NCBI RefSeq assembly: GCF_004366355.1
Contig: NZ_SODV01000001.1
Coordinates: 2,976,001-3,040,000, forward strand
DNA length: 64,000 nt
Direction of reading: 5' to 3'
Source of the DNA: Dinghuibacter silviterrae
Lineage (GTDB): Bacteria; Bacteroidota; Bacteroidia; Chitinophagales; Chitinophagaceae
Below are positions 16,798 to 25,307 of this stretch, one piece after another; position 1 is the first letter of the stretch; every line of letters starts with the position of its first letter. The notes beneath the pieces were generated by a model that worked only from the letters and a program-made list of their open reading frames with translations, ran no database searches and was not told where the DNA came from. The position numbers and the translations under genes were made by a program.

Positions 16798-18555
16798 ATG
16801 AAACTTCAGATATTATTTAGCGGCTTCATGCTCATGGTCGGCCTTTCCGGCTGTCATAAACTCCTGGAAGAAAACCCCAAGTCCGGGGTGTATCCCACCA
16901 TCTTCAACACCCCGTCCGGTTTGCTCGGTGGTATATCGGGCTGTTACAACGACATCCGCTCCCTTTGGGGAACGGAAGGCTGGGAGGCACAGCTCCTCGC
17001 CGGTACGGACGAAGTCCTGGAAGGCGCCAGCGCCTCCGGTACCGACTTCTATACCTACAACCCCCTCCTCAGCACCGACGAGAACGGGGGGCTTTGGAAC
17101 ATTGCTTACCAGGACATCAATACGATCAACGGCATCATCCAGTACGCCAAAAACGTGACGATGGATACCGGCACCAGGAAGCTCTATGACGGGCAATGCA
17201 AATTCCTCAGGGCGTTTTATTACCTCCACCTTGTCCAGAACTGGGGCGCCGTGCCCCTGCACATAACGTACATCTCGTCACCCACCTTGTCGGATTCGCG
17301 CCAGCCCATCGACAGCGTCTACGCACAGATCATCCAGGACCTCACCGATGCTTCCACCGAGCTGTCCCCCACGCCATCCGGCTCTTTCCTCGGCAAACCC
17401 GCGACCCAGCCCGTGGCGCTGTACTTACTCGGCAAAGCCTACCTCAGCCGCGGATATACCAGCGCCGGGTCTCCCTCCGACTTTTCCACCGCGGCCACCA
17501 TCCTGACCAACCTCATCAATAACGCCTCCACCTACGGCCTGGGGCTTTGGCAGGACTACGGCGACGCCTTTAAACCCGCCAACGACTATGGTAAAGAAAC
17601 CCTTTTTGTCAGCGACCACGACAACGACCCCAAATACGGTCAGTACACCGTGGGGGGCTCCGCCTCCGGGGGCGTTGCCCAAAACCTGGAGCCCTGGTTT
17701 TTTATTTTCAACTATCCCACCCTCGGGGGAAATGCTGCCATCGTCAGCGGCGCCCTGAAAACCGCCGGTCCCACCATGATGACCCGCGATATCTACAACG
17801 GCCGTCCCTACATCCGCACGCGGCCCAACAACCCCTATATCCTGGGCCAGGCCTTTGCAGACACGACGTACGATACCCGTTTTTACAAAACCTTCCAGAC
17901 GGTGTGGATCTCCAACACCGCAAACGTCACCACGTCCAGGGGTACCCTCCAGGTCGGGGTGGATACGGCCATCTGGGTTCCTCCGTACGAGGTCACCGGC
18001 GCGCCCCAGGCAGACAGCGGCCGCCCCTTTAAAGGCATCATCATCCCGCCCAGTCTTCAAAATAAAAACTACTTCTTCGTCGTCAAGAAATTCATGGACC
18101 CCAGCCGTCCTGCTGCCGACTTTAACGACCCGTCGACCCGGCCGTTTGTCCTGTATCGTTTTTCCGACGTCTACCTGCTGGCCGCCGAGGCGTATTTCAA
18201 ATCCGGGGATAATGTGAATGCCGCCAAATACATCAACGTCATCCGCGAAAGGGCCGCCTACCGGAGCTGGCTATCCGCCACCCAGAATGCCGCCAACGCC
18301 ACCGCGGCGGACATCCTGCCGGGCCAGGTGACGCTTGACTTTATCCTGGACGAACGCACCCGCGAGTTCTACGCCGAGGGCCTGCGGTGGTTCGACCTTG
18401 CCCGGACGCAATCCCTGCTGGAAAGGGTAAAAATGTGGAACCCCGTAGAAGCGGGCTCGTTTATCCAGCCCTTCCATCAACTACGGCCGATCCCGCAGAC
18501 GGAGATCGATGCGATCACACAAGGGCCTGCTTTTCCGCAGAATCCCGGGTATTAA
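16798..18555 (+). CDS. SusD/RagB family surface glycan-binding lipoprotein (xylan locus)
   Basis: A 585-residue lipoprotein with lipobox LSGC (Cys 19). It shows the SusD pattern of an N-terminal segment (LLEENPKSGVYPTIF), TPR-like helices including the residues FLRAFYYLHLVQNWGAVPL, and the C-terminal RPFVLYRFSDVYLLAAEAYF and ERTREFYAEGLRWFDLAR blocks. It forms the lid of the SusC transporter and binds oligosaccharide at the cell surface. It starts five bases after the susC stop, so the pair is co-transcribed. Confidence 0.95.
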   Translation: MKLQILFSGFMLMVGLSGCHKLLEENPKSGVYPTIFNTPSGLLGGISGCYNDIRSLWGTEGWEAQLLAGTDEVLEGASASGTDFYTYNPLLSTDENGGLWNIAYQDINTINGIIQYAKNVTMDTGTRKLYDGQCKFLRAFYYLHLVQNWGAVPLHITYISSPTLSDSRQPIDSVYAQIIQDLTDASTELSPTPSGSFLGKPATQPVALYLLGKAYLSRGYTSAGSPSDFSTAATILTNLINNASTYGLGLWQDYGDAFKPANDYGKETLFVSDHDNDPKYGQYTVGGSASGGVAQNLEPWFFIFNYPTLGGNAAIVSGALKTAGPTMMTRDIYNGRPYIRTRPNNPYILGQAFADTTYDTRFYKTFQTVWISNTANVTTSRGTLQVGVDTAIWVPPYEVTGAPQADSGRPFKGIIIPPSLQNKNYFFVVKKFMDPSRPAADFNDPSTRPFVLYRFSDVYLLAAEAYFKSGDNVNAAKYINVIRERAAYRSWLSATQNAANATAADILPGQVTLDFILDERTREFYAEGLRWFDLARTQSLLERVKMWNPVEAGSFIQPFHQLRPIPQTEIDAITQGPAFPQNPGY

Positions 18556-18571
18556 ACTTGAGTTGAGCTAT

Positions 18572-18701
18572 ATGAAAACAATCATCATCGTCGGCCTGCT
18601 GCTCCTGGCGGGCCACGGGGTCAACGCCCAGTGCAGTGCACAAGGCGCCAACAGCGCCAGCTGCACCGCCTTTGGCGGCGGCGTCCCGGGCGGTACGGGC
18701 C
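18572..18701 (+). pseudogene. signal-peptide fragment in frame +2, probable 5' part of the next gene
   Basis: An ATG at 18572, 16 bases after susD, starts a clear signal peptide (MKTIIIVGLLLLAGHGVNAQ) followed by about 23 residues rich in Gly, Ala and Ser, all with GC-rich third codon positions. Beyond about 18700 that codon signature is lost and moves to the next frame. This reads as the first exon-like piece of one secreted protein disrupted by a single-base (or minus two) indel near 18690-18702. A sequencing error would look the same. Confidence 0.5.
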
Positions 18702-19373
18702 ATGGAACACCTCGTCATCGGGGAACCGCATGGATTGCCGGCGAAACGGCTTCCCGGTTATTTAACCTGGGTGCACCGGGTTGCCGGCGCCCGCATCGAC
18801 ACGGCGTTCCTGGATACGGTTATGGATCATTGGGCGACGGGTTCCTTCGGGGGCCTGTCGTCCAGGGTCCTAATGACCTACATGTTCCAGGACAGTTTGG
18901 TCTGCGTCCGGGTCGACGACTTGTGGCGTTTTTACGAGGACCTTCCGCTCCGGCCGGTTGGCCTGGTCGGCTCGGCCGGCCCGGTCCGCCCGCCCGGCGG
19001 ATTTTTGCCGTCCCTGCTGGACGAGCTGGTCTTTGATCGTTATGCTTTTTCCCGCGCTTTTGCGCTTGGCATCACCCGGGAAGATACCTTTCTCCTGGAC
19101 CGGGAGAACTACCGGAAGAACGTTATCTTAGGTCTCTACCGGTTGCGGGAGTTTCCGGCGACGGCTTCAGAGGCCGAGGTCTCGCGCCCATTGCCCTTCG
19201 GGAGCGGGTGCATCCTGGCCATCAAGACCTCAGCGTCCGGGTCGAGGATGATGACTTTGCCGGAGGTGCGGATGCGGTTGGAGCGTGAGATTATGGAAGG
19301 AAAAATAAGGCATGAACAATCGGCGCGATTATCGGCGCTCAAAAAAACATACCGGTTGCAAACAACGCTATGA
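18702..19373 (+). CDS. hypothetical protein, probably the shifted-frame remainder of a secreted protein
   Basis: From the ATG at 18702 a 223-residue product is encoded with good codon bias (MEHLVIGEPHGLPAKRLPGYL and so on). It has no signal peptide of its own and no family I recognise; the C-terminal 40 residues are charged and helical. Its TGA overlaps the ATG of the GH3 gene (ATGA at 19370-19373), which shows this frame is the one kept in the operon. Together with the signal-peptide piece at 18572 it would form a secreted protein of about 266 residues. A role in xylan processing is inferred from position only. Confidence 0.6.
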   Translation: MEHLVIGEPHGLPAKRLPGYLTWVHRVAGARIDTAFLDTVMDHWATGSFGGLSSRVLMTYMFQDSLVCVRVDDLWRFYEDLPLRPVGLVGSAGPVRPPGGFLPSLLDELVFDRYAFSRAFALGITREDTFLLDRENYRKNVILGLYRLREFPATASEAEVSRPLPFGSGCILAIKTSASGSRMMTLPEVRMRLEREIMEGKIRHEQSARLSALKKTYRLQTTL

Positions 19374-21538
19374 AGCAAATATGTATATATGCCGCGCTTG
19401 CCCTTTGTGTAGGCAGGACCCGGGCGCAAGCCCCCTATCAAAACCCCGCGCTACCCATACCCGTGCGGGTGAATGACCTCATCCACCGTATGACCCTGGA
19501 GGAAAAAGTGGCCGAAATGGTCAATACCTCCGCCCCGGTGCCCCGGTTGCACATACCGGCGTATGACTGGTGGAGCGAGGCCCTGCATGGCGTGGCGCGG
19601 AGCGGTACGGCCACGATTTTCCCGGAGCCCATCGGCATGGCCGCCACCTTTGACGACAGCCTTCTCCACAAGGTCGGCTCGGCGATTTCCGACGAAGCCC
19701 GCGCGATGTACAACGCCGCTGTCGGGAAAGGCTATCGCGAACGCTTCGGGGGCCTCTCGTTTTGGACGCCCAACATCAATATTTTCCGCGACCCCCGCTG
19801 GGGTAGGGGACAGGAAACTTATGGAGAGGATCCCGTCCTGACCGCACGCATGGGCGTCGCCCTCGTGCGCGGGTTGCAGGGTGACGATCCCCTGCACCTC
19901 AAGGTCGCCGCCTGTGCCAAACACTATGCGGTACACAGCGGACCGGAAAGGCTCCGGCACGTCTTCAACGCCCAGGCCACGCCCCACGACCTCTGGGACA
20001 CCTACCTCCCCGCGTTCCAGGCCCTCGTCAAGGACGCGCACGTGGAAGCCGTGATGTGCGCCTACAACCGCACCAACGACGAAGCCTGTTGCGGCAACAC
20101 CTACTTGCTCCAGGACGTCCTCCGCGACCAGTGGGGTTTCAAGGGGCACATCGTCACCGACTGCGACGCCCTGAAAGACATCTACAAGGGACACAAACTC
20201 GAACCCGACCGCGAACACGCGGCGGCGCTCGCCCTGAAACGTGGCGTCAACCTCAATTGCGGGGATACCTATCTCTCCCTTGTCCAGGCGGTCAAGGACG
20301 GCCTGGTGACGGAAGGTGAACTCGACAGCTCCCTGTCCATCCTCCTCACCACGCGCTTCAAGCTCGGTCTTTTCGACCCGGGCGGCAGTCCCTATGACCG
20401 CATCCCGCTGTCCACGATCAACAGCGCGGAACACCGCTTGTTGGCCCGGACCATGGCCGAAAAATCGCTGGTCCTCCTCAAAAACAACGGCGTGCTTCCT
20501 TTGAAGGACGACCTCGGCAAATACTTTGTAACCGGCCCCAACGCCGCCGCGACCGATGTCCTGATGGGCAACTATTTCGGCGTCAACGGCGACCTCGTCA
20601 CCATCCTCGAAGGCCTCGCGTCACACATCCGTCCCGGCAGCCAGCTACAGTACAAACAAGGCGTCCTGCTCGACCGCGACAACATCAACCCCATCGACTG
20701 GACCACCGGCGACGCCCACGCCGCCGATGTAACCATCGCCGTCCTCGGTATATCGGGTCTCCTCGAAGGAGAGGAAGGCGAGTCCATCGCGTCCCCCTCC
20801 GCCGGTGACCGCCTCGACTACAACATCCCCAAAAACCAGGTCGACTTTCTCCGCAAGCTCAAAGAAGGCAACAAACACCCCGTCGTCGCCGTCATCACCG
20901 GCGGCAGCCCCATGAACCTCGCCGAGGTCCAGGACATCGCCGACGCCGTCCTGCTCGTCTGGTATCCCGGGGAAGAAGGCGGGAACGCCGTGGCCAACGT
21001 GCTTTTCGGACGCGTCTCGCCTTCCGGGAAGCTGCCGGTCACCTTCCCGAAGTCGCTCGATCAGTTGCCCGACTATACCGACTATTCGATGAAGGGGCGT
21101 ACCTACCGCTATATGGACGCGGAGCCGTTGTACCCGTTTGGGTTTGGGTTGAGTTATACGACGTTTGCGTATAGCGATTTGTCGGTTCCAGGGACGCTTG
21201 CCAAAGGCGCTCCATTGGAGGTATCCGTCACCGTTAGCAACACGGGCCACATGGCCAGCGACGAAGTCGTGCAACTCTACCTGACCCACAAAGGCTCGGG
21301 CCTGATCGAACCGCTCTTCGCGCTCAAAGGGTTCCACCGCATCCACCTCGCACCGGGCGAGCACCAGAGAGTGCATTTCCGGCTGACAAAGGAACAGCTC
21401 TCCCTGGTCGATGCCGACGGCAAGCTCGTTCAACCGTCGGACGACCTCACAGTGAGCGTCGGCGGATCGCTGCCGTCCGCGCGCAGCAAGGCTTTGGGCG
21501 CACCCGACCCCGTGTCGCGCACGATTCACGTCCAATAG
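19370..21538 (+). CDS. GH3 beta-xylosidase/beta-glucosidase
   Basis: A 722-residue secreted GH3 enzyme (signal peptide to about residue 19, ending TRAQ). The N-terminal barrel has DWWSEALHG, the RDPRWGRGQETYGEDP block and KHYAVHSGPE, with catalytic nucleophile Asp 264 in IVTDCDALKD. The alpha/beta sandwich domain and a C-terminal fibronectin-III-like domain (LEVSVTVSNTGHMASDEVVQLYL) follow. The WWSEALHG and VTDCDA signatures are those of the xylan 1,4-beta-xylosidase branch, which removes xylose from oligosaccharides. It is translationally coupled to the gene upstream and followed by uxuA, which fits glucuronoxylan use. Confidence 0.93.
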   Translation: MKQICIYAALALCVGRTRAQAPYQNPALPIPVRVNDLIHRMTLEEKVAEMVNTSAPVPRLHIPAYDWWSEALHGVARSGTATIFPEPIGMAATFDDSLLHKVGSAISDEARAMYNAAVGKGYRERFGGLSFWTPNINIFRDPRWGRGQETYGEDPVLTARMGVALVRGLQGDDPLHLKVAACAKHYAVHSGPERLRHVFNAQATPHDLWDTYLPAFQALVKDAHVEAVMCAYNRTNDEACCGNTYLLQDVLRDQWGFKGHIVTDCDALKDIYKGHKLEPDREHAAALALKRGVNLNCGDTYLSLVQAVKDGLVTEGELDSSLSILLTTRFKLGLFDPGGSPYDRIPLSTINSAEHRLLARTMAEKSLVLLKNNGVLPLKDDLGKYFVTGPNAAATDVLMGNYFGVNGDLVTILEGLASHIRPGSQLQYKQGVLLDRDNINPIDWTTGDAHAADVTIAVLGISGLLEGEEGESIASPSAGDRLDYNIPKNQVDFLRKLKEGNKHPVVAVITGGSPMNLAEVQDIADAVLLVWYPGEEGGNAVANVLFGRVSPSGKLPVTFPKSLDQLPDYTDYSMKGRTYRYMDAEPLYPFGFGLSYTTFAYSDLSVPGTLAKGAPLEVSVTVSNTGHMASDEVVQLYLTHKGSGLIEPLFALKGFHRIHLAPGEHQRVHFRLTKEQLSLVDADGKLVQPSDDLTVSVGGSLPSARSKALGAPDPVSRTIHVQ

Positions 21539-21572
21539 TATATATTTGCGGCCAAAGATGTGAAAGATGTTC

Positions 21573-22733
21573 ATGGAGCAAACGATGCGCTGGTATGGGC
21601 CCAATGATCCCGTCAGCCTTTCCGATATCCGCCAGGCAGGCTGCACTGGCGTCGTCACGGCCCTCCACCACATTCCCGTGGGGGAGGTGTGGAGCATCGA
21701 CGAAATCCGCAAACGCAAGGAAATGGTAGAGGCCGCAGGTCTTACCTGGACGGTCATCGAAAGCCTGCCCGTCCACGAGGACATCAAAAAGCAAAGCGGC
21801 CTCTACCGTTTATATATCGAGAATTATAAGGAAAGCCTCCGCAACATCGCGGCCTGCGGGCTCAAGGTGGTCACGTATAACTTCATGCCCATCCTGGACT
21901 GGATGCGTACCGAGATCTTTTACACCATGCCCGACGGTAGCAAGGCCCTGCGGTTTGAAAAGGCGGCCTTTATTGCCTTTGACCTATACCTTTTGAAAAG
22001 ACCCGGGGCGGACAAGGAATACAGCGCCGAAGAAATCCGGCAGGCCGAGGTGCGGTTCAAGAGGATGACGACGGAGGAAAAAGAAACGCTTTACCGCAAC
22101 ACCCTCCTGGGGCTGCCGGGGAGCGAGGAACGCTTTACGGAAGAACAGATCCTGACCGCGCTAAAGACATACGAGGGCATCGATGCCGCCAGGCTCAAGG
22201 CCCACCTTTTCCACTTCCTGAAAATGGTCGTTCCCGTGGCCGAAGAGGTCGGATTGAAAATGGCCATCCACCCCGATGATCCTCCCTTTCCGATCCTGGG
22301 GCTGCCGCGGATCGTGAGTACCGAGACCGACGCCCGCGAACTCCTCGAAGCGGCACCGTCGCCCGCCAACGGGCTTTGTTTTTGCACCGGATCATACGGC
22401 GTCCGCGCCGACAACGACCTGCCGGGCATGGTCCGCCGGCTGGGCGACTCGATCCACTTCCTGCACCTTCGCAGCACCCGGCGCGACGAGCACGGTAATT
22501 TCTTCGAAGCCGACCACCTGGATGGAGACGTCGACATGTACGCCGTCGTCAGGGAAATCGTCGAGCTGCAAAAAAGAAGGGGCGTCTCCATACCGATGCG
22601 TCCGGATCACGGGCACCAGATGCTCGATGACCTCGACAAAAAGACGTACCCGGGGTATAGCGCCATCGGAAGGCTTCGCGGGCTTGCGGAGCTGCGTGGG
22701 TTGGAACTGGGGATCGCGCGGAGCCTGGCGTAG
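21573..22733 (+). CDS. uxuA: mannonate dehydratase
   Basis: A 386-residue enzyme that dehydrates D-mannonate to 2-keto-3-deoxy-D-gluconate in glucuronate catabolism. It opens [19 protein letters not shown] and continues with [16 protein letters not shown], very like the Escherichia coli protein (394 residues). Later blocks include [33 protein letters not shown] and the C-terminal [12 protein letters not shown] that supplies metal ligands. An ATG six bases upstream is in frame, but the start chosen matches the family and has GAAAG seven bases before it. A TATATTTG box (21541-21548) just after the GH3 stop could give it its own promoter. Confidence 0.95.
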   Translation: MEQTMRWYGPNDPVSLSDIRQAGCTGVVTALHHIPVGEVWSIDEIRKRKEMVEAAGLTWTVIESLPVHEDIKKQSGLYRLYIENYKESLRNIAACGLKVVTYNFMPILDWMRTEIFYTMPDGSKALRFEKAAFIAFDLYLLKRPGADKEYSAEEIRQAEVRFKRMTTEEKETLYRNTLLGLPGSEERFTEEQILTALKTYEGIDAARLKAHLFHFLKMVVPVAEEVGLKMAIHPDDPPFPILGLPRIVSTETDARELLEAAPSPANGLCFCTGSYGVRADNDLPGMVRRLGDSIHFLHLRSTRRDEHGNFFEADHLDGDVDMYAVVREIVELQKRRGVSIPMRPDHGHQMLDDLDKKTYPGYSAIGRLRGLAELRGLELGIARSLA

Positions 22734-22790
22734 GCGCGCAATAGCGCGGTTGTCGCGGCGGCGCAGCCTGCGTCTGCGCATGCGTCGCCC

Positions 22791-23252
22791 TCACATCGTC
22801 GTCGGTATAAACTCCTCCTGCGTCAGCGTCAGCCTGAGCACGATCGTATCCGGTAGGTTCCCGGTGGCGATGCGGCACGCATACCCATTCAACACACTCA
22901 GGTTGGCCAGCTCCAGGCTGTCGCAGCCCTGGTAGGTGACCTTTGTGAACCCGGTCTGGTCAGTGGTGAAATAACCCACGTTGGCCAGGATGTGGTAGGG
23001 GCGTTTCAGGGATTTTACGGTGAACTGGGCGAGCGGATTCCCCGTGGAATCGAGGACGCGGACAAAGAGCCGGTAGTTGCCGCTGTTGCTTCGACCGCAA
23101 TAGACATGTTGGATATGCGCAAACTGACCCATGACCAGGGGGGGCCTGGAAGCATCGTAGTTTTTCTGCGCTCCTGCGACAACGGTGTCCGGCGCATGGT
23201 TGCAAGACAAGACACAGAGCCCCAGGGCCATAGTTAGCAGGATGTACTTCAC
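22791..23252 (-). CDS. hypothetical lipoprotein
   Basis: A 153-residue protein starting at GTG (23250-23252) with a lipoprotein signal, lipobox LSC at residues 15-17. The rest is a small beta-rich domain with two Cys-containing segments (HVYCGRSNSGNYRLFVRVLDS and YQGCDSLELANLSVLNGYAC). I do not recognise a family. It is monocistronic, convergent with uxuA and divergent from the glutamine cyclotransferase gene. A 6+3+6 palindrome overlaps its start. Confidence 0.75.
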   Translation of the reverse strand: MKYILLTMALGLCVLSCNHAPDTVVAGAQKNYDASRPPLVMGQFAHIQHVYCGRSNSGNYRLFVRVLDSTGNPLAQFTVKSLKRPYHILANVGYFTTDQTGFTKVTYQGCDSLELANLSVLNGYACRIATGNLPDTIVLRLTLTQEEFIPTTM

Positions 23253-23262
23253 GGAACGTGAA
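23248..23262. promoter_or_regulatory. perfect inverted repeat over the lipoprotein start
   Basis: TTCACGGAACGTGAA is a perfect 6+3+6 palindrome covering the GTG start region of the lipoprotein gene. It could be an operator or a start-masking hairpin; no second copy was found. Confidence 0.3.
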
Positions 23263-23399
23263 TAATTAACGGCGCATTTTACGGATTATTTAGCAAATGA
23301 CCACGCCCCTAACCCCTATCTTTATTCAAAAAGATGCCCCGTCACCCAAGGGTAATTCAAACGATTGCACCTCGTCACCTGCTGATCCTGCTCACGAAG

Positions 23400-24221
23400 A
23401 TGCCTCGCCTCACGCTGCCGGCTCGCCGCCTGTGGCTCCTTTTCCCACTCACACTCACCGCCTGCGGCCACGCCAAAGACGCCGACGCACCCCCGCCGCC
23501 CGCTGCGCCCGCCGTGGCGTCCATTACTTATCAGGTGATCAACGTCCTCCCCCACGACGCGCAATCCTTTACCGAAGGTTTGGAGATACACGATTCGATC
23601 CTGTATGAAAGCGAGGGGAATTTCGGGAAGTCCTCCTTGTCGACCTACCGCTTGTCGGACGGAAAACTGCTCCAGCGCAAAAAATTACCGGACGCCAACT
23701 TTGGCGAGGGCCTCACCGTGCTGGGGGACAAGCTGTACCAACTGACCTACAAGGAGCACGACGTCTTTGTGTATCACTACCCGGACCTGGCCCCGCTCAA
23801 ACCGATGACCTGGCCGCACGACGGTTGGGGGATGACGAACGACGGCAAACGCCTGATTGCCGATGACGGCAGCAGCAACCTGTATTTTATCGATCCCGCC
23901 ACCTTTAAAGAAACGGGCAGGGTAGAGGTCACCGACGAACACGGACCGGTGGACCAGCTCAACGAACTGGAATATGTGGACGGGCGGGTATACGCCAACC
24001 GTTGGCATACAAATGACATTTACTGCATCGATCCGGCCACGGGCAAGGTAACCGGGCGCATCGACCTCGGGGATCTTTTTGCCCAGGCCGGGCAAACCCC
24101 CGAACTCCAGGACCCGAGGGACGACGTCCTCAACGGGATCGCCTACAACGCGGCGAAAAAAACGTTCGTGGTAACCGGCAAACACTGGCCGAATGCGTAC
24201 GAGCTCAGGCTGGCGCAATAG
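23400..24221 (+). CDS. glutaminyl-peptide cyclotransferase (plant/bacterial beta-propeller type)
   Basis: A 273-residue lipoprotein (signal with lipobox LTAC) of the five-bladed beta-propeller glutamine cyclotransferase family, which turns N-terminal Gln of proteins into pyroglutamate. Family motifs include FTEGLEIHDSILYESEGNFGKS, GEGLTVLGDKLYQLTYKE, DGSSNLYFIDPATF, LNELEYVDGRVYANRW and VLNGIAYNAAKKTFVVTGKHWPN. Exported Bacteroidota proteins often start with Gln after signal cleavage, so a surface maturation role is reasonable. An in-frame ATG at 23334 would add 22 residues but would bury the signal peptide; 23400 is preferred. Confidence 0.9.
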   Translation: MPRLTLPARRLWLLFPLTLTACGHAKDADAPPPPAAPAVASITYQVINVLPHDAQSFTEGLEIHDSILYESEGNFGKSSLSTYRLSDGKLLQRKKLPDANFGEGLTVLGDKLYQLTYKEHDVFVYHYPDLAPLKPMTWPHDGWGMTNDGKRLIADDGSSNLYFIDPATFKETGRVEVTDEHGPVDQLNELEYVDGRVYANRWHTNDIYCIDPATGKVTGRIDLGDLFAQAGQTPELQDPRDDVLNGIAYNAAKKTFVVTGKHWPNAYELRLAQ

Positions 24222-24241
24222 CGCGCCGCGCGCCGCAAGCC

Positions 24242-25237
24242 CTAGGCTTTCGCGGTAGATCCTCTCGGGACGAGCACCGACGGTATCATCCGGCTCTCCT
24301 CCGAAAGATGGTTATACCCCTTTTCGATGCCTTTAAAAAGCACCGTAGCCGCTGTCTTCCCGATCTCGAAGGCGGGCTGCTCGACAGTGGTGAGCGAGGG
24401 ATGGAGTAGGGATGCCGTGGGCATATTGGAGAAGGCGACGACCTTGACATCGGAAGGGATCTCCAGCCCCAGGGAGGTGCACGCCTGGTACGTCGCATAT
24501 CCGAGGCTTTCCACGGACGCGATGATGCCATCGGGGCGGTCGGGCATGGCCAGGGCTTCGCGGATCCGGAGGTGCTGCTGGTGGAGGTCACCGATACACA
24601 ACAGGGATGCTATGCCGGGAGCGGCCTTCCGGCAACCGGCCAGCCGGCGTTTGATGATGGCGAGGTTATCCGAAGGGGAAAGGAAAAGCAAACGTTTACA
24701 ACCCGCTTCGAGCAGGTGGCTGGCCGCGGCGAAACCGGCTTCCATGTCGTCGGTCGCAATCCGGGCCACGTCATTTTCTTCGCAGACCCGATCGAAGTAA
24801 ACCACCGGAATATTTTTGTCGGTTAATGTATGGAGGTGATCCGTGTTCCAGGTTTCACCCGACAGGGAAATGAGCACCCCGTCTACACGGCCGCTTTGAA
24901 AGTCTTTGACGATGGCCGCTTCCTTATAATAGCTTTCGTGGGACAAATAGATCAGTACGTGGTACCCCTTATCACCGGCAACGGCTTCGATCCCTTCAAT
25001 CGTCATAGAGAAAAAGCTATCCGCCATGGCGGGCAGGACAACTCCGATCGTCTTACTGGTGCGTCTTCTTAAGGAGCTGGCATAGGGATTGGGGACGTAG
25101 TCCAGGCGGCGTGCCATGTCCATCACCTTTTCCCTGGTGGCCTCGCTGATCTCGTGGCTTCCTTTGAGCGCCTTGGAAACTGTGCCGGGGGAGAGCCTTA
25201 ATTCCGCCGCCAGCATTTTAAGGGTAATCGTTCGCAT
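24242..25237 (-). CDS. LacI family transcriptional regulator next to myo-inositol oxygenase
   Basis: A 331-residue LacI-type repressor: N-terminal helix-turn-helix (ITLKMLAAELRLSPGTVSKAL), hinge (YVPNPYASSLRRRTSK), then the sensor domain ending in LTTVEQPAFEIGKTAATVL. It is divergent from the myo-inositol oxygenase gene with 70 bases between the starts. A perfect 14-bp palindrome touches its own start codon, so autoregulation and control of the oxygenase gene are likely. The ligand is unknown (inositol or glucuronate would fit). Confidence 0.92.
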   Translation of the reverse strand: MRTITLKMLAAELRLSPGTVSKALKGSHEISEATREKVMDMARRLDYVPNPYASSLRRRTSKTIGVVLPAMADSFFSMTIEGIEAVAGDKGYHVLIYLSHESYYKEAAIVKDFQSGRVDGVLISLSGETWNTDHLHTLTDKNIPVVYFDRVCEENDVARIATDDMEAGFAAASHLLEAGCKRLLFLSPSDNLAIIKRRLAGCRKAAPGIASLLCIGDLHQQHLRIREALAMPDRPDGIIASVESLGYATYQACTSLGLEIPSDVKVVAFSNMPTASLLHPSLTTVEQPAFEIGKTAATVLFKGIEKGYNHLSEESRMIPSVLVPRGSTAKA

Positions 25238-25251
25238 CGAAACCGGTTTCG
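25238..25251. promoter_or_regulatory. perfect LacI-type palindromic operator
   Basis: CGAAACCGGTTTCG is a perfect 14-bp palindrome with the central CG of LacI sites. It abuts the lacI ATG on the minus strand and lies 57 bases upstream of the myo-inositol oxygenase ATG. Confidence 0.75.
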
Positions 25252-25307
25252 TAAATAAAGTTAAGTGAATGTGATAAAATGGGAGCTAAAATTGCCAATT
25301 TAGACGC

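Noticed and set aside
21541-21548. TATATTTG as a proven uxuA promoter
   Set aside because: It matches the -7 element, but no TTTG or TTG lies at the right distance upstream; kept only as a remark in the uxuA entry.
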